A stretch of 64,000 bases of DNA from Candidatus Thioglobus autotrophicus (GCA_022448455.1 JAKUUR010000001.1:62001-126000), one strand, 5' to 3'; numbered from the stretch's first letter, positions 46,582-56,219 are shown. A program made the numbers and translations. Notes: generated from the sequence alone by a model not told the origin.

Positions 46582-48036
46582 TTAATATGGATTCTCTAAA
46601 TCATCTAGACGAACAAAAATACTCTTAACTTGAGTATAACTTTTTAGAGTTTCGGGTCCGTTTTCACGCCCTATTCCAGACTCCTTGTAGCCACCTACCG
46701 GCATCTCTGCAGGCGAGTCACCCCAACTATTAATCCAACAAATACCGGCCTGCAATTGATTAATAACGCGATGCGCACGACTAATATCTTTAGTAAAAAC
46801 ACCTGCTGCCAAACCAAACCTTGTATCATTTGCTCTCCCAATAACCTCTGTTTCATTTTCAAAACTCAATACAGACATTACCGGCCCAAAAATTTCATCA
46901 GTTACATTGGGTGAACCATCTTCGCAATCAGCAAAGATAGTTGGCTCCACAAAGAATCCGTTTCGAGTTTCAATTGAATTGTGACGGTTACCTCCACACA
47001 CTAGGCGTGCCCCTGATGATTTTGCTTTATCGATATAGCTCATAACTTTATCAAGATGTTCAGCACTAATCAATGCACCCATCTGGGTTTCTAAATTCAT
47101 CGGGTTACCAAGCTTAATCTTGCTACTACATTCACAAATTTTTTCTATAAACTGATCATAAATACCTTCCTGCACAAAGACTCTTGTTCCGTTTGTACAA
47201 ATCTCTCCCTGAGTATAAAAGTTAGCCAACAATGCGCCTGAGATGGCATTATCTATATCGGCATCATCAAAAATAATTAATGGTGACTTGCCTCCAAGTT
47301 CCAAGGTTACCTCTTTCAGCGAGCTGGACGCATCAGTCATCACTTTTTTTCCAGTCTCACTTTCACCAGTAAAAGATATTTTCGCGATTCGTGGATGTCG
47401 TGACAAAAATTGTCCAACACGATAGTCGCCCTGAACAACATTAAATACTCCTGGCGGCATTCCAGCTTCGGTATATATTTCAGCAAGTTTGAGGACACTT
47501 AATGGTGTCTCTTCAGAGGGCTTAAATACCATCGAATTTCCAGCAGCTAGACAGGGAGCTGATTTCCAACAAGCTATCTGAATAGGGTAATTCCAAGCAC
47601 CAATCCCTGCACAGATACCTAAAGGTTCTCTCTTTGAAAGAAAAAATGTATTAACATCTAAATCCTGTTGAGTGCCCTGGAGTGCTGGAACAAGACCGGC
47701 ATAATACTCAATCACATCTGCCCCACTATGAATATCGACACAGTTAGCTTCTTGCAATGGTTTTCCAGTATCCATAACCTCTAAGGCGGCAAGCTCATCA
47801 TTGCGTTCTCGCAAAATAGAGACGGCCTTTAGTAAAATCCGACTACGTTCCACAGCCGTCATCGAAGACCACACGGCGAAACCTCTTTCAGCTGACTCAA
47901 TAGCTCCTTCAACATCCTTAAGACTAGCTTGACCTATTTTCTCAATTACCTCACCCGTTGCTGGATTAATTGTCTCAAAAAATTCACCAGAGTTTGACTT
48001 AACATAGGTGCCATGAATATATAATGATTTTTTCAT
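46582..48036 (-). CDS. betB: Betaine aldehyde dehydrogenase
   Basis: 484 residues, closely following E. coli Bet[31 protein letters not shown] binds NAD; catalytic Glu in [10 protein letters not shown] and Cys in [24 protein letters not shown] and [26 protein letters not shown] are family-specific. It oxidises betaine aldehyde to the osmoprotectant glycine betaine. First gene of a five-gene minus-strand operon. No BetI repressor or BetT/BCCT transporter occurs in the window, so regulation and choline supply must come from elsewhere. Confidence 0.93.
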   Translation of the reverse strand: MKKSLYIHGTYVKSNSGEFFETINPATGEVIEKIGQASLKDVEGAIESAERGFAVWSSMTAVERSRILLKAVSILRERNDELAALEVMDTGKPLQEANCVDIHSGADVIEYYAGLVPALQGTQQDLDVNTFFLSKREPLGICAGIGAWNYPIQIACWKSAPCLAAGNSMVFKPSEETPLSVLKLAEIYTEAGMPPGVFNVVQGDYRVGQFLSRHPRIAKISFTGESETGKKVMTDASSSLKEVTLELGGKSPLIIFDDADIDNAISGALLANFYTQGEICTNGTRVFVQEGIYDQFIEKICECSSKIKLGNPMNLETQMGALISAEHLDKVMSYIDKAKSSGARLVCGGNRHNSIETRNGFFVEPTIFADCEDGSPNVTDEIFGPVMSVLSFENETEVIGRANDTRFGLAAGVFTKDISRAHRVINQLQAGICWINSWGDSPAEMPVGGYKESGIGRENGPETLKSYTQVKSIFVRLDDLENPY

Positions 48037-48107
48037 AATGATTAACTAAACTGTGATTTTTTATTTAAATGAAAATTGCATTATATAGCAGGATTATAAT
48101 ATCTAAC

Positions 48108-48833
48108 ATGAAAGACAATTTCAAACAAGAGCGTGTTAATCTCGCTGCAGCTTTTAGATGGGCTGCTCGATTAAATATGCATGAAGCTATTGCTAATCAT
48201 TTCAGCTTAGCAGTTTCAGATGACGGTTCTCAATTCTTGTTAAATCCTATTGGAATGCACTTTTCACAGATTTGTGCAAGCGACCTACTTTTAATAGACT
48301 CAAATAATACTGAAACAATGTCTCAACCTAACGCCCCAGATGCCACAGCTTGGGCTATCCATGGAGCGATGCACAGAAACAATCTTCATGCGCGCTGCAT
48401 ACTTCATGTTCATTCAAAATATGCCACCATTCTTTCCTGTCTTGAGGATAAAACAATGAAACCTATTGACCAGAATACAATGCGCTTTTATGAAAAAGTG
48501 TCAATTGATTATGATTATGATGGCATGGGACTTGGAGATGAAGCTGAAAGATTATGCACTATTTTGGGTGATAATCCAGTTTTATTAATGGGAAATCATG
48601 GTGTAATGACGGCTGCTGACTCTGTAGCACAAGCATTTGACTACCTCTTTCATTTTGAAAGATCCTGTGAGACCCTAATTGAGGCCTATCAAACAGGTAA
48701 AAAATTGCATTTAGCCAGTCACGAAGTGGCAACGAAAACTGCCCAACAATGGGAAAAATATGATGCCTCAGATCTTCATTTTAATGCTCTAAAGGCAATA
48801 CTTGACAAAGAAGAGCCTGATTATAAAAACTAA
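48108..48833 (+). CDS. Class II aldolase/adducin family protein
   Basis: About 241 residues from ATG 48108 (MKDNFKQERVNLAAAF), chosen over 48069 because the family starts this way. Zinc site His pair in CILHVHSKYATILS; NHFSLAVSDDGSQFLLNP and LLMGNHGVMTAADSVAQAF are conserved. Members are aldolases, epimerases or decarboxylases for sugar phosphates and hydroxyacids; those without phosphate-binding signatures are often unassigned. Divergent from betB with about 70 bp between starts, so a shared control region is possible. Followed 40 bp later by a class V PLP enzyme. Confidence 0.85.
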   Translation: MKDNFKQERVNLAAAFRWAARLNMHEAIANHFSLAVSDDGSQFLLNPIGMHFSQICASDLLLIDSNNTETMSQPNAPDATAWAIHGAMHRNNLHARCILHVHSKYATILSCLEDKTMKPIDQNTMRFYEKVSIDYDYDGMGLGDEAERLCTILGDNPVLLMGNHGVMTAADSVAQAFDYLFHFERSCETLIEAYQTGKKLHLASHEVATKTAQQWEKYDASDLHFNALKAILDKEEPDYKN

Positions 48834-48873
48834 TTCAACAAAATTAAAACATACTCAGTAATAAGGAAGAAAA

Positions 48874-50121
48874 ATGTTTATTAATAATATCTCATTGGAT
48901 ATAGACTATGTAAGGGCTCAATTTCCTGCTTTTAAAGACCCATTAAGTGCCAAGTGGTCTTTCTTTGAAAATGCTGGTGGAAGCTATGTCCCAATTAATG
49001 TTATTGACCATCTAAATCAATTTATGACGTCAACAAAGGTTCAGCCCTATGCGGAGTTTGATACCTCTGCAATTGCAGGTGATAATATGGACAAGGCAAC
49101 GAACTTATTTGCTGAAATGATTAACGCCAAGAATGATGAAATCATTATTGGTGGCTCTACAACTATGAATATATATGTTCTATCTAATGCAATGAAAAGT
49201 CTTTTAAATCCTGGCGATGAGGTCATTGTTACCAATCAAGATCATGAAGCTAATGTTGGTGCATGGCGACGACTTGCTGAACATGGAATGATCATTAAAG
49301 AGTGGAAAATCAACCCAGCTTCTGCCGAACTTGAAATTGATGACTTGAAAGCACTTTTATCCGATAAAACTAAAATTGTTGCAGTCACGCATTGCTCTAA
49401 TATTGTTGGCTCAATAAATGATCTCAAGTCCATAGCTAAAATAGTTCATGAGCATGATGCCTATATTATTGGAGATGGCGTCTCTTATGCGCCTCATGGG
49501 TTTCCTGATGTGAAGGATCTAGATGTAGATTTTTATGCATTTAGCCTTTATAAAACATACGGACCTCACTTAGGGCTTCTTTATGGGAAAAAAGAGATTC
49601 TCAATAAACTACCTAATCAAAATCATGAATTTTTGGAGGGTGATGTGCCCTACACTCTTAATCCCGGTGGACCTAACCATGAAGAGTTGTCTTGCTTAGT
49701 GGGTGTATATGAGTATTTTAATAACCTACATGAACACCACTTCCCAGGAAGTCAAAGAACAACGAGAGACAAAATTGAAAAAGTTAATGACCTAATTGCA
49801 AGACATGAACAGGAGATAGCAAATCCACTCCTAGACTATATCGATTCTCGTGATAACATTAAACTTATTGGCAAAAGCAAGATAGAGAACAAGAATAGAG
49901 CACCAACGATTGCCTTTACTGTTAATAATAAATCATCAAAAGATGTTAGTAGCGAACTAGTCAAGAGTGGCATAGCTACAAGAAATGATAACTTTTATGC
50001 TTGGCGTTGTTTAATGGCTCTAGGTATCGATGTGGATGATGGTGTTGTAAGAACAAGTATGGTTCACTACAACACCCACGAAGATGTTGATAATCTTATT
50101 AATGCTTTAAAAAAGATATAA
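48874..50121 (+). CDS. Cysteine desulfurase-like class V PLP enzyme
   Basis: 415 residues of the NifS/SufS-like VC1184 subfamily of class V aminotransferases. FFENAGGSYVPINVIDHL at the start; TNQDHEANVGAWRRLAE; PLP-binding Asp in IIGDGVSYAPHG and Lys in AFSLYKTYGPHLGLLYG; Arg in VRTSMVHYNTHEDVD. It lacks an obvious catalytic Cys loop like SSGSACTS of IscS, so a lyase or transaminase on another substrate is more likely than sulfur supply. It pairs with the aldolase gene; RBS AAGGAAG. Role unknown. Confidence 0.8.
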   Translation: MFINNISLDIDYVRAQFPAFKDPLSAKWSFFENAGGSYVPINVIDHLNQFMTSTKVQPYAEFDTSAIAGDNMDKATNLFAEMINAKNDEIIIGGSTTMNIYVLSNAMKSLLNPGDEVIVTNQDHEANVGAWRRLAEHGMIIKEWKINPASAELEIDDLKALLSDKTKIVAVTHCSNIVGSINDLKSIAKIVHEHDAYIIGDGVSYAPHGFPDVKDLDVDFYAFSLYKTYGPHLGLLYGKKEILNKLPNQNHEFLEGDVPYTLNPGGPNHEELSCLVGVYEYFNNLHEHHFPGSQRTTRDKIEKVNDLIARHEQEIANPLLDYIDSRDNIKLIGKSKIENKNRAPTIAFTVNNKSSKDVSSELVKSGIATRNDNFYAWRCLMALGIDVDDGVVRTSMVHYNTHEDVDNLINALKKI

Positions 50122-50145
50122 AGAAGCTCGCTATGTTATTCACAA

Positions 50146-50979
50146 TTAGCTCTCCTTATAAAGGGTTGGAAACATTTTTCCATCTAAATCATCGCCATTT
50201 TGATAACCATTTGCAACCATTATCTCTCTTTCCTCTTTTGCCCAGTCACCTCTATACTCGATTTTAGAGCCTTCTTTAGCCATTCTTAAAGTGTATCTGT
50301 GAACGTCATTTTTTGGAGTGATTTCATTCAAATTACCGTGCAATGTTCTCATATCAAAAAACACACAATCACCCAATTCAAATTCCCACTGTAAAAATTC
50401 ATAATCATCTTTGTTTTGAAGTATGTTAGGGGTAGTTTCATATTTTTTGCCATTAACAACACCAGCTTGACCATCAACTAAATGGCCGTCATTGAATCTT
50501 GTTCTTACAAACAACTTGTTCCAGAGGTGAGAGCCTTTAATCCATGCAATGCCCTCTTCTTTTGAAACAGGCTCGAGTGGCAACCAGAGAACACACATGG
50601 AACCCTCAAAATCAAAGTAAGTAATGTCGTGATGAAATGGCGCACTTGATTTAGAACCTGCTTCCCTATAAAACCAATTATCCATTACCAAATTAATTCT
50701 TGATGCGCCCAAGAGTTCAGAGGCCATTTTCGATGTAGGAGAATTAAATACAAAGTCTTTAAACTCGGGGTATAAATTCCAAGTCCAAAAGTCTTCATAG
50801 TAACCAGGCAAGTCAGTATCTTTTGTATGATTTACAAATCTTGGGCTAGGATTATTAATATCAATATCAATACCATTTCTTAATTTTTCAATCCATCTCT
50901 TATCAAACTTACCTTTAATAAATACAGCGCCATTTTTTTGAAATTGATTGATTTCTTTTTCAGTTAAAAGGTTCTTCAT
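50146..50979 (-). CDS. Phytanoyl-CoA dioxygenase (PhyH) family protein
   Basis: 277 residues. The 2OG-Fe(II) triad is visible: APFHHDITYFDFEGSM (His-x-Asp), DMRTLHGNLNEI (distal His) and RYTLRMA (2OG Arg). KNGAVFIKGKFDKRWIEKLR at the N-terminus is the usual PhyH opening. Substrate unknown; relatives hydroxylate lipids, ectoine, phosphonates and secondary metabolites. Convergent with the PLP gene and separated by 24 bp. A second 2OG enzyme within 10 kb of another (41708). Confidence 0.82.
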   Translation of the reverse strand: MKNLLTEKEINQFQKNGAVFIKGKFDKRWIEKLRNGIDIDINNPSPRFVNHTKDTDLPGYYEDFWTWNLYPEFKDFVFNSPTSKMASELLGASRINLVMDNWFYREAGSKSSAPFHHDITYFDFEGSMCVLWLPLEPVSKEEGIAWIKGSHLWNKLFVRTRFNDGHLVDGQAGVVNGKKYETTPNILQNKDDYEFLQWEFELGDCVFFDMRTLHGNLNEITPKNDVHRYTLRMAKEGSKIEYRGDWAKEEREIMVANGYQNGDDLDGKMFPTLYKES

Positions 50980-51033
50980 AGCTATGGAGTTTGACCATTA
51001 AATAGAGTCTAAAAAATATATTTTGACTGTCTA

Positions 51034-51525
51034 TTAGAGTGGAGTGTGTTTCTCTAATACTACAGAATTTTCAATTTGTTTTGATGAAATTTCCCAATAT
51101 TTATTAAGTAATTGAGCTGTTTGTTTTTTAGTATGACGAATAAAGCCAAACTTCTCATAAAACTGGATTGCCCAAGCGGCATCCTGCCATGTGCCAACTA
51201 ATAAATATGAGCTTTTGTTAAGTTTGAATAAGTATTGCAACAATGACTTTCCAATCCCCATTCCTTGATAATTAGTCAATGTATATGCATGCCTTATCAG
51301 GGTAACATCTTTTAATTCCTGAATACCCATTACACCGACCAATTTATTATTTTTGTTATACCCAAACATGCGAACACCACTATCAAATTCATTGACTAAC
51401 TCTTCCTCTAGCATGTATGGTTCATGCCAACAATCATCTGGAATAACGCCCTTGTACTTTATCGCAGCATCATTGATTACATAGAGAATGCTAGATAGGT
51501 CTTTTATTGTATTTTCTATTATCAT
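51034..51525 (-). CDS. GNAT-family N-acetyltransferase
   Basis: 163 residues. The acetyl-CoA pyrophosphate loop is NYQGMGIGKSLLQYLF (Q/RxxGxG), and AIQFYEKFGFIRH is the C-terminal GNAT beta-bulge motif. DCWHEPYMLEEELVNEFDSGVRMFGYN resembles YkkB/PaiA-like subgroups. Acceptor unknown. It lies 54 bp upstream of the PhyH gene on the same strand and may be co-transcribed. Confidence 0.82.
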   Translation of the reverse strand: MIIENTIKDLSSILYVINDAAIKYKGVIPDDCWHEPYMLEEELVNEFDSGVRMFGYNKNNKLVGVMGIQELKDVTLIRHAYTLTNYQGMGIGKSLLQYLFKLNKSSYLLVGTWQDAAWAIQFYEKFGFIRHTKKQTAQLLNKYWEISSKQIENSVVLEKHTPL

Positions 51526-51672
51526 TTAATACCTAAAAACTTTATCTTAAAAGCAACTAGAATGATGTTGATAAAAAATATAAGTCCTTAATTTGACAGA
51601 AATGTTTGAAAAGAGTAGCATTAATTTTAAATCATAATTGTTTATTTTTTTATGCCTATCAGTCGATTGGAG

Positions 51673-52341
51673 ATGAACAGAAAATTAATTTCTACTTTAG
51701 TTGTAATTTTTTTAATGATTGCTTCATACGCGTCAACAGCTCACGAAATACCCAAACCTTCTTTTACTATTGGTGTCTCGCTAATAAACGATAAGGCACT
51801 TGATGGTTTAGCAGGAACTGGTGTTACGATTAATGATAATGATATTACCGCTTACTTTACAGTAGATTACCATGTTTCACCAAGCCTGTCCTTTGAGGGA
51901 GGTGTTATTACTAGTCACGAAGTTTCGGCTAGTTTGCCTAGTAGTGCCTCAGGAACCTGGCATGGTACTAAATCTTACTCAACAAGTGGCGCTCTAACTA
52001 TAACAACTAAAACTGATAATAGCTATTTGTTTGGTATTAAATATGAACCTCCTACAACTGGCACTCTTGGCGTTTACGGTAAAGCTGGCTTGCTGTTTTG
52101 GGATGTTGATTACATTGTTAGTGGAAGTGGGACTCTTACATACAACGGCTCAACATACAATTCAAAAACGTTTTTGCAAGTTGATGGTAGCGATCCCTTC
52201 ATTGGTTTAGGGATGTCTTATAAAATTAGCAAGAATACTTCACTTGCTTTTGACTATATATCAACAGCTTCAACCAACCAAATTGAAGGTGTTGCTATTG
52301 ATCTTAATGGATATTCACTATCTTGGGTGCGTAACTTCTGA
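51673..52341 (+). CDS. OmpW/AlkL-family outer membrane beta-barrel protein
   Basis: About 222 residues from ATG 51673 (MNRKLISTLVVIFLM), which gives a proper signal peptide ending near STA-H; the track's 51652 start adds seven residues ahead of it. The mature part alternates polar and hydrophobic residues in about eight strands, with FTIGVSLINDKA, ISKNTSLAFDYIS and the terminal LSWVRNF (C-terminal Phe). OmpW-like barrels let small hydrophobic molecules into the periplasm. It stands alone, convergent with psuG. Confidence 0.75.
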   Translation: MNRKLISTLVVIFLMIASYASTAHEIPKPSFTIGVSLINDKALDGLAGTGVTINDNDITAYFTVDYHVSPSLSFEGGVITSHEVSASLPSSASGTWHGTKSYSTSGALTITTKTDNSYLFGIKYEPPTTGTLGVYGKAGLLFWDVDYIVSGSGTLTYNGSTYNSKTFLQVDGSDPFIGLGMSYKISKNTSLAFDYISTASTNQIEGVAIDLNGYSLSWVRNF

Positions 52342-52382
52342 CAACAAAAAAATCACTAACCACCAAGAATATTCAACTAACT

Positions 52383-53297
52383 TCATTTCATATAATGTAT
52401 CGCAATTTTTGCTGCTAAGGCTGCATTATTTTGTATTAATTTGATATTTGCATTTAGACTTTTGCCTTGAGTTATTTCATTTACTTTTGATAACAAATAT
52501 GGTGTTATTTCTTTGCCTTTGATTTTCTCTTTGTCAGCTTCAATAATTGCTTCATTTATTGCTTCATTCATCATAGCAAACTCTAGTTCAAATGTTTTTG
52601 GTATAGGGTTCGTTACCAACACACCTCCTTCAATTGGAAGACCCCACTTGGTCTTTAATATTTCCGCAATATCGAATGCTGAATCAACTCTATAGTCAAC
52701 ATTAAATCCTGACTTGGATGAGTAAAAGGCTGGCAATTCTGAAGTTTTATAACCGATAACTAGCACGCCTTTGGTTTCAAGATACTCAAGAGTTAGTCCA
52801 ATATCAAGTATAGCTTTTGCCCCAGCACAAACAACGCATACATTGGTCTTTGAAAGCTCCTCAAGGTCTGCAGAGATATCAAATGTTTGTTCTGCACCTT
52901 TATGTACGCCACCTATTCCACCAGTAGCAAATACAGCTATTTTTGCTAAATTAGAAATAATCATAGTTGATGCTACTGTTGTAGAACCGGATAATTTTTG
53001 TGAAACAGCAATAGCAAGGTCCCGCCTTGAAATTTTTCTGACTTCATCATTCGTTGCTAAATATTCAATTTCTTCGCTGGTAAGACCTACTTTTAAGCGT
53101 CCTTTAATTATTGCAATAGTTGCTGGAATTGCCTTATTGGCACGGACTGTATCCTCAACCATTAGAGCGGTTTCTATATTTTCAGGGTAAGGCATACCGT
53201 GTGAGATAATGCTAGACTCAAGGGCAACGATTGGCAGTTTGCTGTTTAGAGCATTCCCTACTTCAGGATGGACATCTAAGTAGCGATTTAGTTTCAT
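52383..53297 (-). CDS. psuG: Pseudouridine-5'-phosphate glycosidase
   Basis: 304 residues. VALESSIISHGMPYPENIETA, PATIAIIKGRLKVGL, STTVASTMIISNLA, FATGGIGGVHKGAE and TSELPAFYSSKSG are PsuG/IndA signatures; the catalytic Lys is in IKGRLKVG and metal Asp nearby. It cleaves pseudouridine 5'-phosphate to ribose 5-phosphate and uracil. Its start overlaps the end of the kinase gene by 35 bp, so the two are coupled. Confidence 0.94.
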   Translation of the reverse strand: MKLNRYLDVHPEVGNALNSKLPIVALESSIISHGMPYPENIETALMVEDTVRANKAIPATIAIIKGRLKVGLTSEEIEYLATNDEVRKISRRDLAIAVSQKLSGSTTVASTMIISNLAKIAVFATGGIGGVHKGAEQTFDISADLEELSKTNVCVVCAGAKAILDIGLTLEYLETKGVLVIGYKTSELPAFYSSKSGFNVDYRVDSAFDIAEILKTKWGLPIEGGVLVTNPIPKTFELEFAMMNEAINEAIIEADKEKIKGKEITPYLLSKVNEITQGKSLNANIKLIQNNAALAAKIAIHYMK

Positions 53298-54390
53298 CTT
53301 TACTTTCCTTTAATATAAGTTCAATATTTCTTGGTGAAATGTCATCACTAATAGTATTTTTACTCTTTAACGCTATTGCTGCAGCGGCTGAGGCATATTC
53401 TGCAGTTTTTTTAATGCTATTTAATTTTAAAAACCCATACACTATTCCAGCCACAAAAGCATCTCCAGCTCCGTTTCCACTATTCACCTCAATACTTCGT
53501 TGACAATAGTGACCATGCTCTATTCCGTCGTAATAAAAGACACCCTCTTTACCTAAGGTAATAAATATTTGCTTGCACCCTCTATTAAATATGTTTTGTG
53601 CAGCCTTAAGCATACTTTGCTTGTCAGTAATTTTTATTCCAGTAATAAGTTCGGCCTCTAGTCTATTAGGTTTAACTGTATGAAATTTACCAATAATATT
53701 AATTATTTTTGACGTTTTAGCGATAGATACTGGATCCAAAAATAATGGTATATGGCTGTATTCATCCGTAATATATTGGATTACCTTGGTAGGAATATTT
53801 GTGTCAATTACAATAACAGAGCTTTGATTGAGAGTATTACTACAACTTTTGATGTCTTCGATACTCATTTCACTAATGATTCTCATATCTGATATCGATA
53901 CCAACATATCATTATTGTCATCCAATACTGATAAATATTGACTTGTAGGTAATGTACTATGTTTTTTAATAAAAGAAGTGTCAACATTAGCGCTTTGCGT
54001 TTTTTCAATTAAAAACTCTCCTAAAGCGTCTGCACCAACATAAGAAAACATTTTTGTAGCTATAGAAATACGAGATAAGTTTTCTGCAATGTTTCTTCCA
54101 ACACCTCCAGCAGACATAGAAATTTCACCTGGATTTGAATCATTTAAAACAAGAGGATTGTCAGAAGATCCTTGAAGATCTATATTTGAACCACCTATTA
54201 CAGACACATATGGCTCTGATTGTGTTACATAACCTCTACCTTTAATTAGGTTTTTTTTCACCATATTAGATATATGTACTCCAACAGATGAACGAGTAAT
54301 ATCTAACTTTTCAGCAAGCTGATCTTGGCTTATCATGGGGTTGGAATTTATTAATCTTAATATTTCCCTTTCCCTATTAGTTATCTTCAT
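53263..54390 (-). CDS. psuK: Pseudouridine kinase with N-terminal winged-helix domain
   Basis: 375 residues. Residues 1-55 form a winged HTH (REREILRLINSNPMISQDQLAEKLDITRSSVGVHISNMVKKNLI), followed by a PfkB kinase (YVSVIGGSNIDLQG, SMSAGGVGRNIAENLSRI, VKPNRLEAELITG and the catalytic NSGNGAGDAFVAGIVYG). E. coli PsuK (YeiC) lacks the HTH; YeiI has this architecture. With psuG it salvages pseudouridine from RNA turnover: kinase then glycosidase. The HTH may make it a self-regulating enzyme; two palindromes lie upstream of its start. Confidence 0.9.
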   Translation of the reverse strand: MKITNREREILRLINSNPMISQDQLAEKLDITRSSVGVHISNMVKKNLIKGRGYVTQSEPYVSVIGGSNIDLQGSSDNPLVLNDSNPGEISMSAGGVGRNIAENLSRISIATKMFSYVGADALGEFLIEKTQSANVDTSFIKKHSTLPTSQYLSVLDDNNDMLVSISDMRIISEMSIEDIKSCSNTLNQSSVIVIDTNIPTKVIQYITDEYSHIPLFLDPVSIAKTSKIINIIGKFHTVKPNRLEAELITGIKITDKQSMLKAAQNIFNRGCKQIFITLGKEGVFYYDGIEHGHYCQRSIEVNSGNGAGDAFVAGIVYGFLKLNSIKKTAEYASAAAAIALKSKNTISDDISPRNIELILKESKDETKSLLRCPS

Positions 54391-54394
54391 ATAA

Positions 54395-54419
54395 ATAAAT
54401 ATTTATAATATAAGCTTAT
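54395..54419 (-). promoter_or_regulatory. Palindromes upstream of psuK
   Basis: ATAAATATTTAT (54395-54406) and ATAAGCTTAT (54410-54419) are perfect palindromes within 30 bp upstream of the psuK start. They could be operators for the kinase's HTH domain. The first is AT-only and so weak evidence. Confidence 0.3.
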
Positions 54420-54471
54420 CTTTATTATATACACTTAATGATTATATATTTATAGGAGTAAGAACTAAATA

Positions 54472-54559
54472 TGGTGGAGGGAATGGGATTCGAACCCATG
54501 ATACCGTGAGGTATACACGCTTTCCAAGCGTGCTCATTCGACCACTCTGACATCCCTCC
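54472..54559 (-). tRNA. tRNA-Ser (anticodon GGA)
   Basis: Class II tRNA on the minus strand: acceptor GGAGGGA/TCCCTCC, anticodon stem CACGC/GCGTG with loop TTGGAAA (anticodon GGA at 54523-54525), long variable arm ATACC-TCAC-GGTAT, T-arm ATGGG-TTCGAAT-CCCAT and encoded CCA. The discriminator base reads A rather than the usual bacterial G73. The track ORF 54425-54619 is only its shadow. Located 19 bp after the metG stop, same strand. Confidence 0.97.
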
Positions 54560-54578
54560 GAAAATTTTACTAATAAGT

Positions 54579-56219
54579 CTATACCTTGGAGGATTCAACC
54601 ATTTGATCAATTTGATCATCCTCTATACGAGTCATTAAAGCTTTAAATTTATTGATTTTATGGTTTGTTAAAGGGCTCTCAATATCAGACCAATTTAAAG
54701 AGTCAACATTGAGAAATTCTTCTGAACGTTTTGCCATCTCTGGAAGTACCGGTTTAAGATATGTCATTAACACCTTAAACAGATTAATTGCCAATGAAGT
54801 GATCTCGTGAACTTCTTTTTCGTTGCCTTCAATTTTTGCTAATTGCCATGGCTTCTTTTTATCAATGTATTGATTAGCTTTATCAGCCAACTTCATAATT
54901 AAGCGCATAGCATGGCTAAAGTTTCTTGCCTCATAATGCTTCGCAATATCAGAACCTACTTCGACAAATTCATCATAGAGAGATTTTTCAATACATTTAG
55001 CTGATAACTCTTTATCGTATTTTTCCACCACAAACGATGCACTTCTAGAAGCAATATTGACAACTTTGCCAACAAGGTCTGAATTAACACGCTTTTTGAA
55101 ATCTTCCAAATTCAAATCAATGTCATCAATTTTGGCTGTCAGTTTAGATGCATAGTAATAACGCAAATATTCCGGATCAAGATTTTCTAGATAAGTCCTT
55201 GCATTAATAAAAGTACCTCGAGATTTGCTCATTTTATGACCATTCACTGAGAGAAATCCGTGAGCAAAAACAGCACTAGGGGTTCTAAAATCAGACCCCA
55301 TTAGTGTTGCAGGCCAGAAGAGCGCATGAAAATAGATAATATCTTTACCAATAAAATGATAAAGCTCGGTATCAGAATCCTTATTAAAGAAGTCGTCAAA
55401 ATTCAGCTCACTGTTGTCACAGAGCTTCTTAAAACTTGCCATGTAGCCTATCGGAGCATCTAACCAAACATAGAAATACTTGTCTTCAGTGCCCGGTATC
55501 TTGAAACCAAAATAAGGTTTGTCGCGAGAAATATCCCACTGTTGTAGGCCTTGCTCAAACCATTCTGCTAGCTTATTAGTGACCTGTTCTTGAAGGTGCC
55601 CTGCCTTAATCCAGTCTTTCAACTCCTCTTCAAACTGTGGCAAATCAAAAAAGTAATGTTCTGAGTCCTTTTCAATTGGCGTTGCTCCAGATATAACCGA
55701 TCTAGCGTTCTTTAGCTCAGTTGTTGAATAGGTGGCACCACATACCTCACAGTTGTCTCCATACTGATCGTCAGCACCACATTTAGGACATTCACCTATA
55801 ATAAAACGGTCTGGTAAAAACATTTCCTTTTCAGGGTCAAAGGCTTGCGAAATTGTCCTCTTCTTGATATAACCCGCATCATTAAGGCGATTGTATATTA
55901 ACTCAGAAATTTCACGATTCTCTTCAGAATGGGTTGAGTGATACTGACTAAAATCAATATGAAAATCGTCTAAATCAGCTTGATGACGGATTTTTACCTG
56001 TTCTATAAGGGTTTCAGGCTCTAGCTCCATTTCTTTCGCTTTAAGCATAATCGGCGTTCCATGAGCATCATCTGCACAAACATAGTGGCACTCATTACCC
56101 ATCATTTTCTGAAATCTGACCCAGATATCTGTCTGAATGGCCTCCAACATATAACCCAAATGAATTTCTCCATTGGCATAAGGTAGAGCTGATGTTACGA
56201 GTATTCTGCGTTTAGACAT
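54579..56219 (-). CDS. metG: Methionyl-tRNA synthetase, short form
   Basis: 546 residues. HIGH-type motif [17 protein letters not shown], zinc knuckle [21 protein letters not shown] (four Cys, the E. coli class), KMSKS-type [10 protein letters not shown], and the anticodon-binding helical domain to the end. It stops right after DQMVESSK, where the E. coli enzyme (677 residues) continues into the C-terminal dimerisation/tRNA-binding (EMAP-like) domain, which is missing. Charges initiator and elongator tRNA-Met. Divergent from mrp as in E. coli. Confidence 0.96.
   Translation of the reverse strand: MSKRRILVTSALPYANGEIHLGYMLEAIQTDIWVRFQKMMGNECHYVCADDAHGTPIMLKAKEMELEPETLIEQVKIRHQADLDDFHIDFSQYHSTHSEENREISELIYNRLNDAGYIKKRTISQAFDPEKEMFLPDRFIIGECPKCGADDQYGDNCEVCGATYSTTELKNARSVISGATPIEKDSEHYFFDLPQFEEELKDWIKAGHLQEQVTNKLAEWFEQGLQQWDISRDKPYFGFKIPGTEDKYFYVWLDAPIGYMASFKKLCDNSELNFDDFFNKDSDTELYHFIGKDIIYFHALFWPATLMGSDFRTPSAVFAHGFLSVNGHKMSKSRGTFINARTYLENLDPEYLRYYYASKLTAKIDDIDLNLEDFKKRVNSDLVGKVVNIASRSASFVVEKYDKELSAKCIEKSLYDEFVEVGSDIAKHYEARNFSHAMRLIMKLADKANQYIDKKKPWQLAKIEGNEKEVHEITSLAINLFKVLMTYLKPVLPEMAKRSEEFLNVDSLNWSDIESPLTNHKINKFKALMTRIEDDQIDQMVESSKV

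Noticed and set aside
48095-48100. TATAAT eight bases before the class II aldolase ATG, suggesting leaderless transcription
   Set aside because: No -35 at a suitable distance; in AT-rich DNA a lone TATAAT is not sufficient.
41685-54471. Integrated genomic island with att sites at tRNA-Ser
   Set aside because: No integrase, no transposase and no duplicated tRNA 3' end found near either boundary; kept only as an accessory-looking block.
54425-54619. 64-aa minus-strand ORF ending in GGMSEWSNEHAWKACIPHGIMGSNPIPST
   Set aside because: It is the translation of tRNA-Ser(GGA), a well-known spurious ORF.
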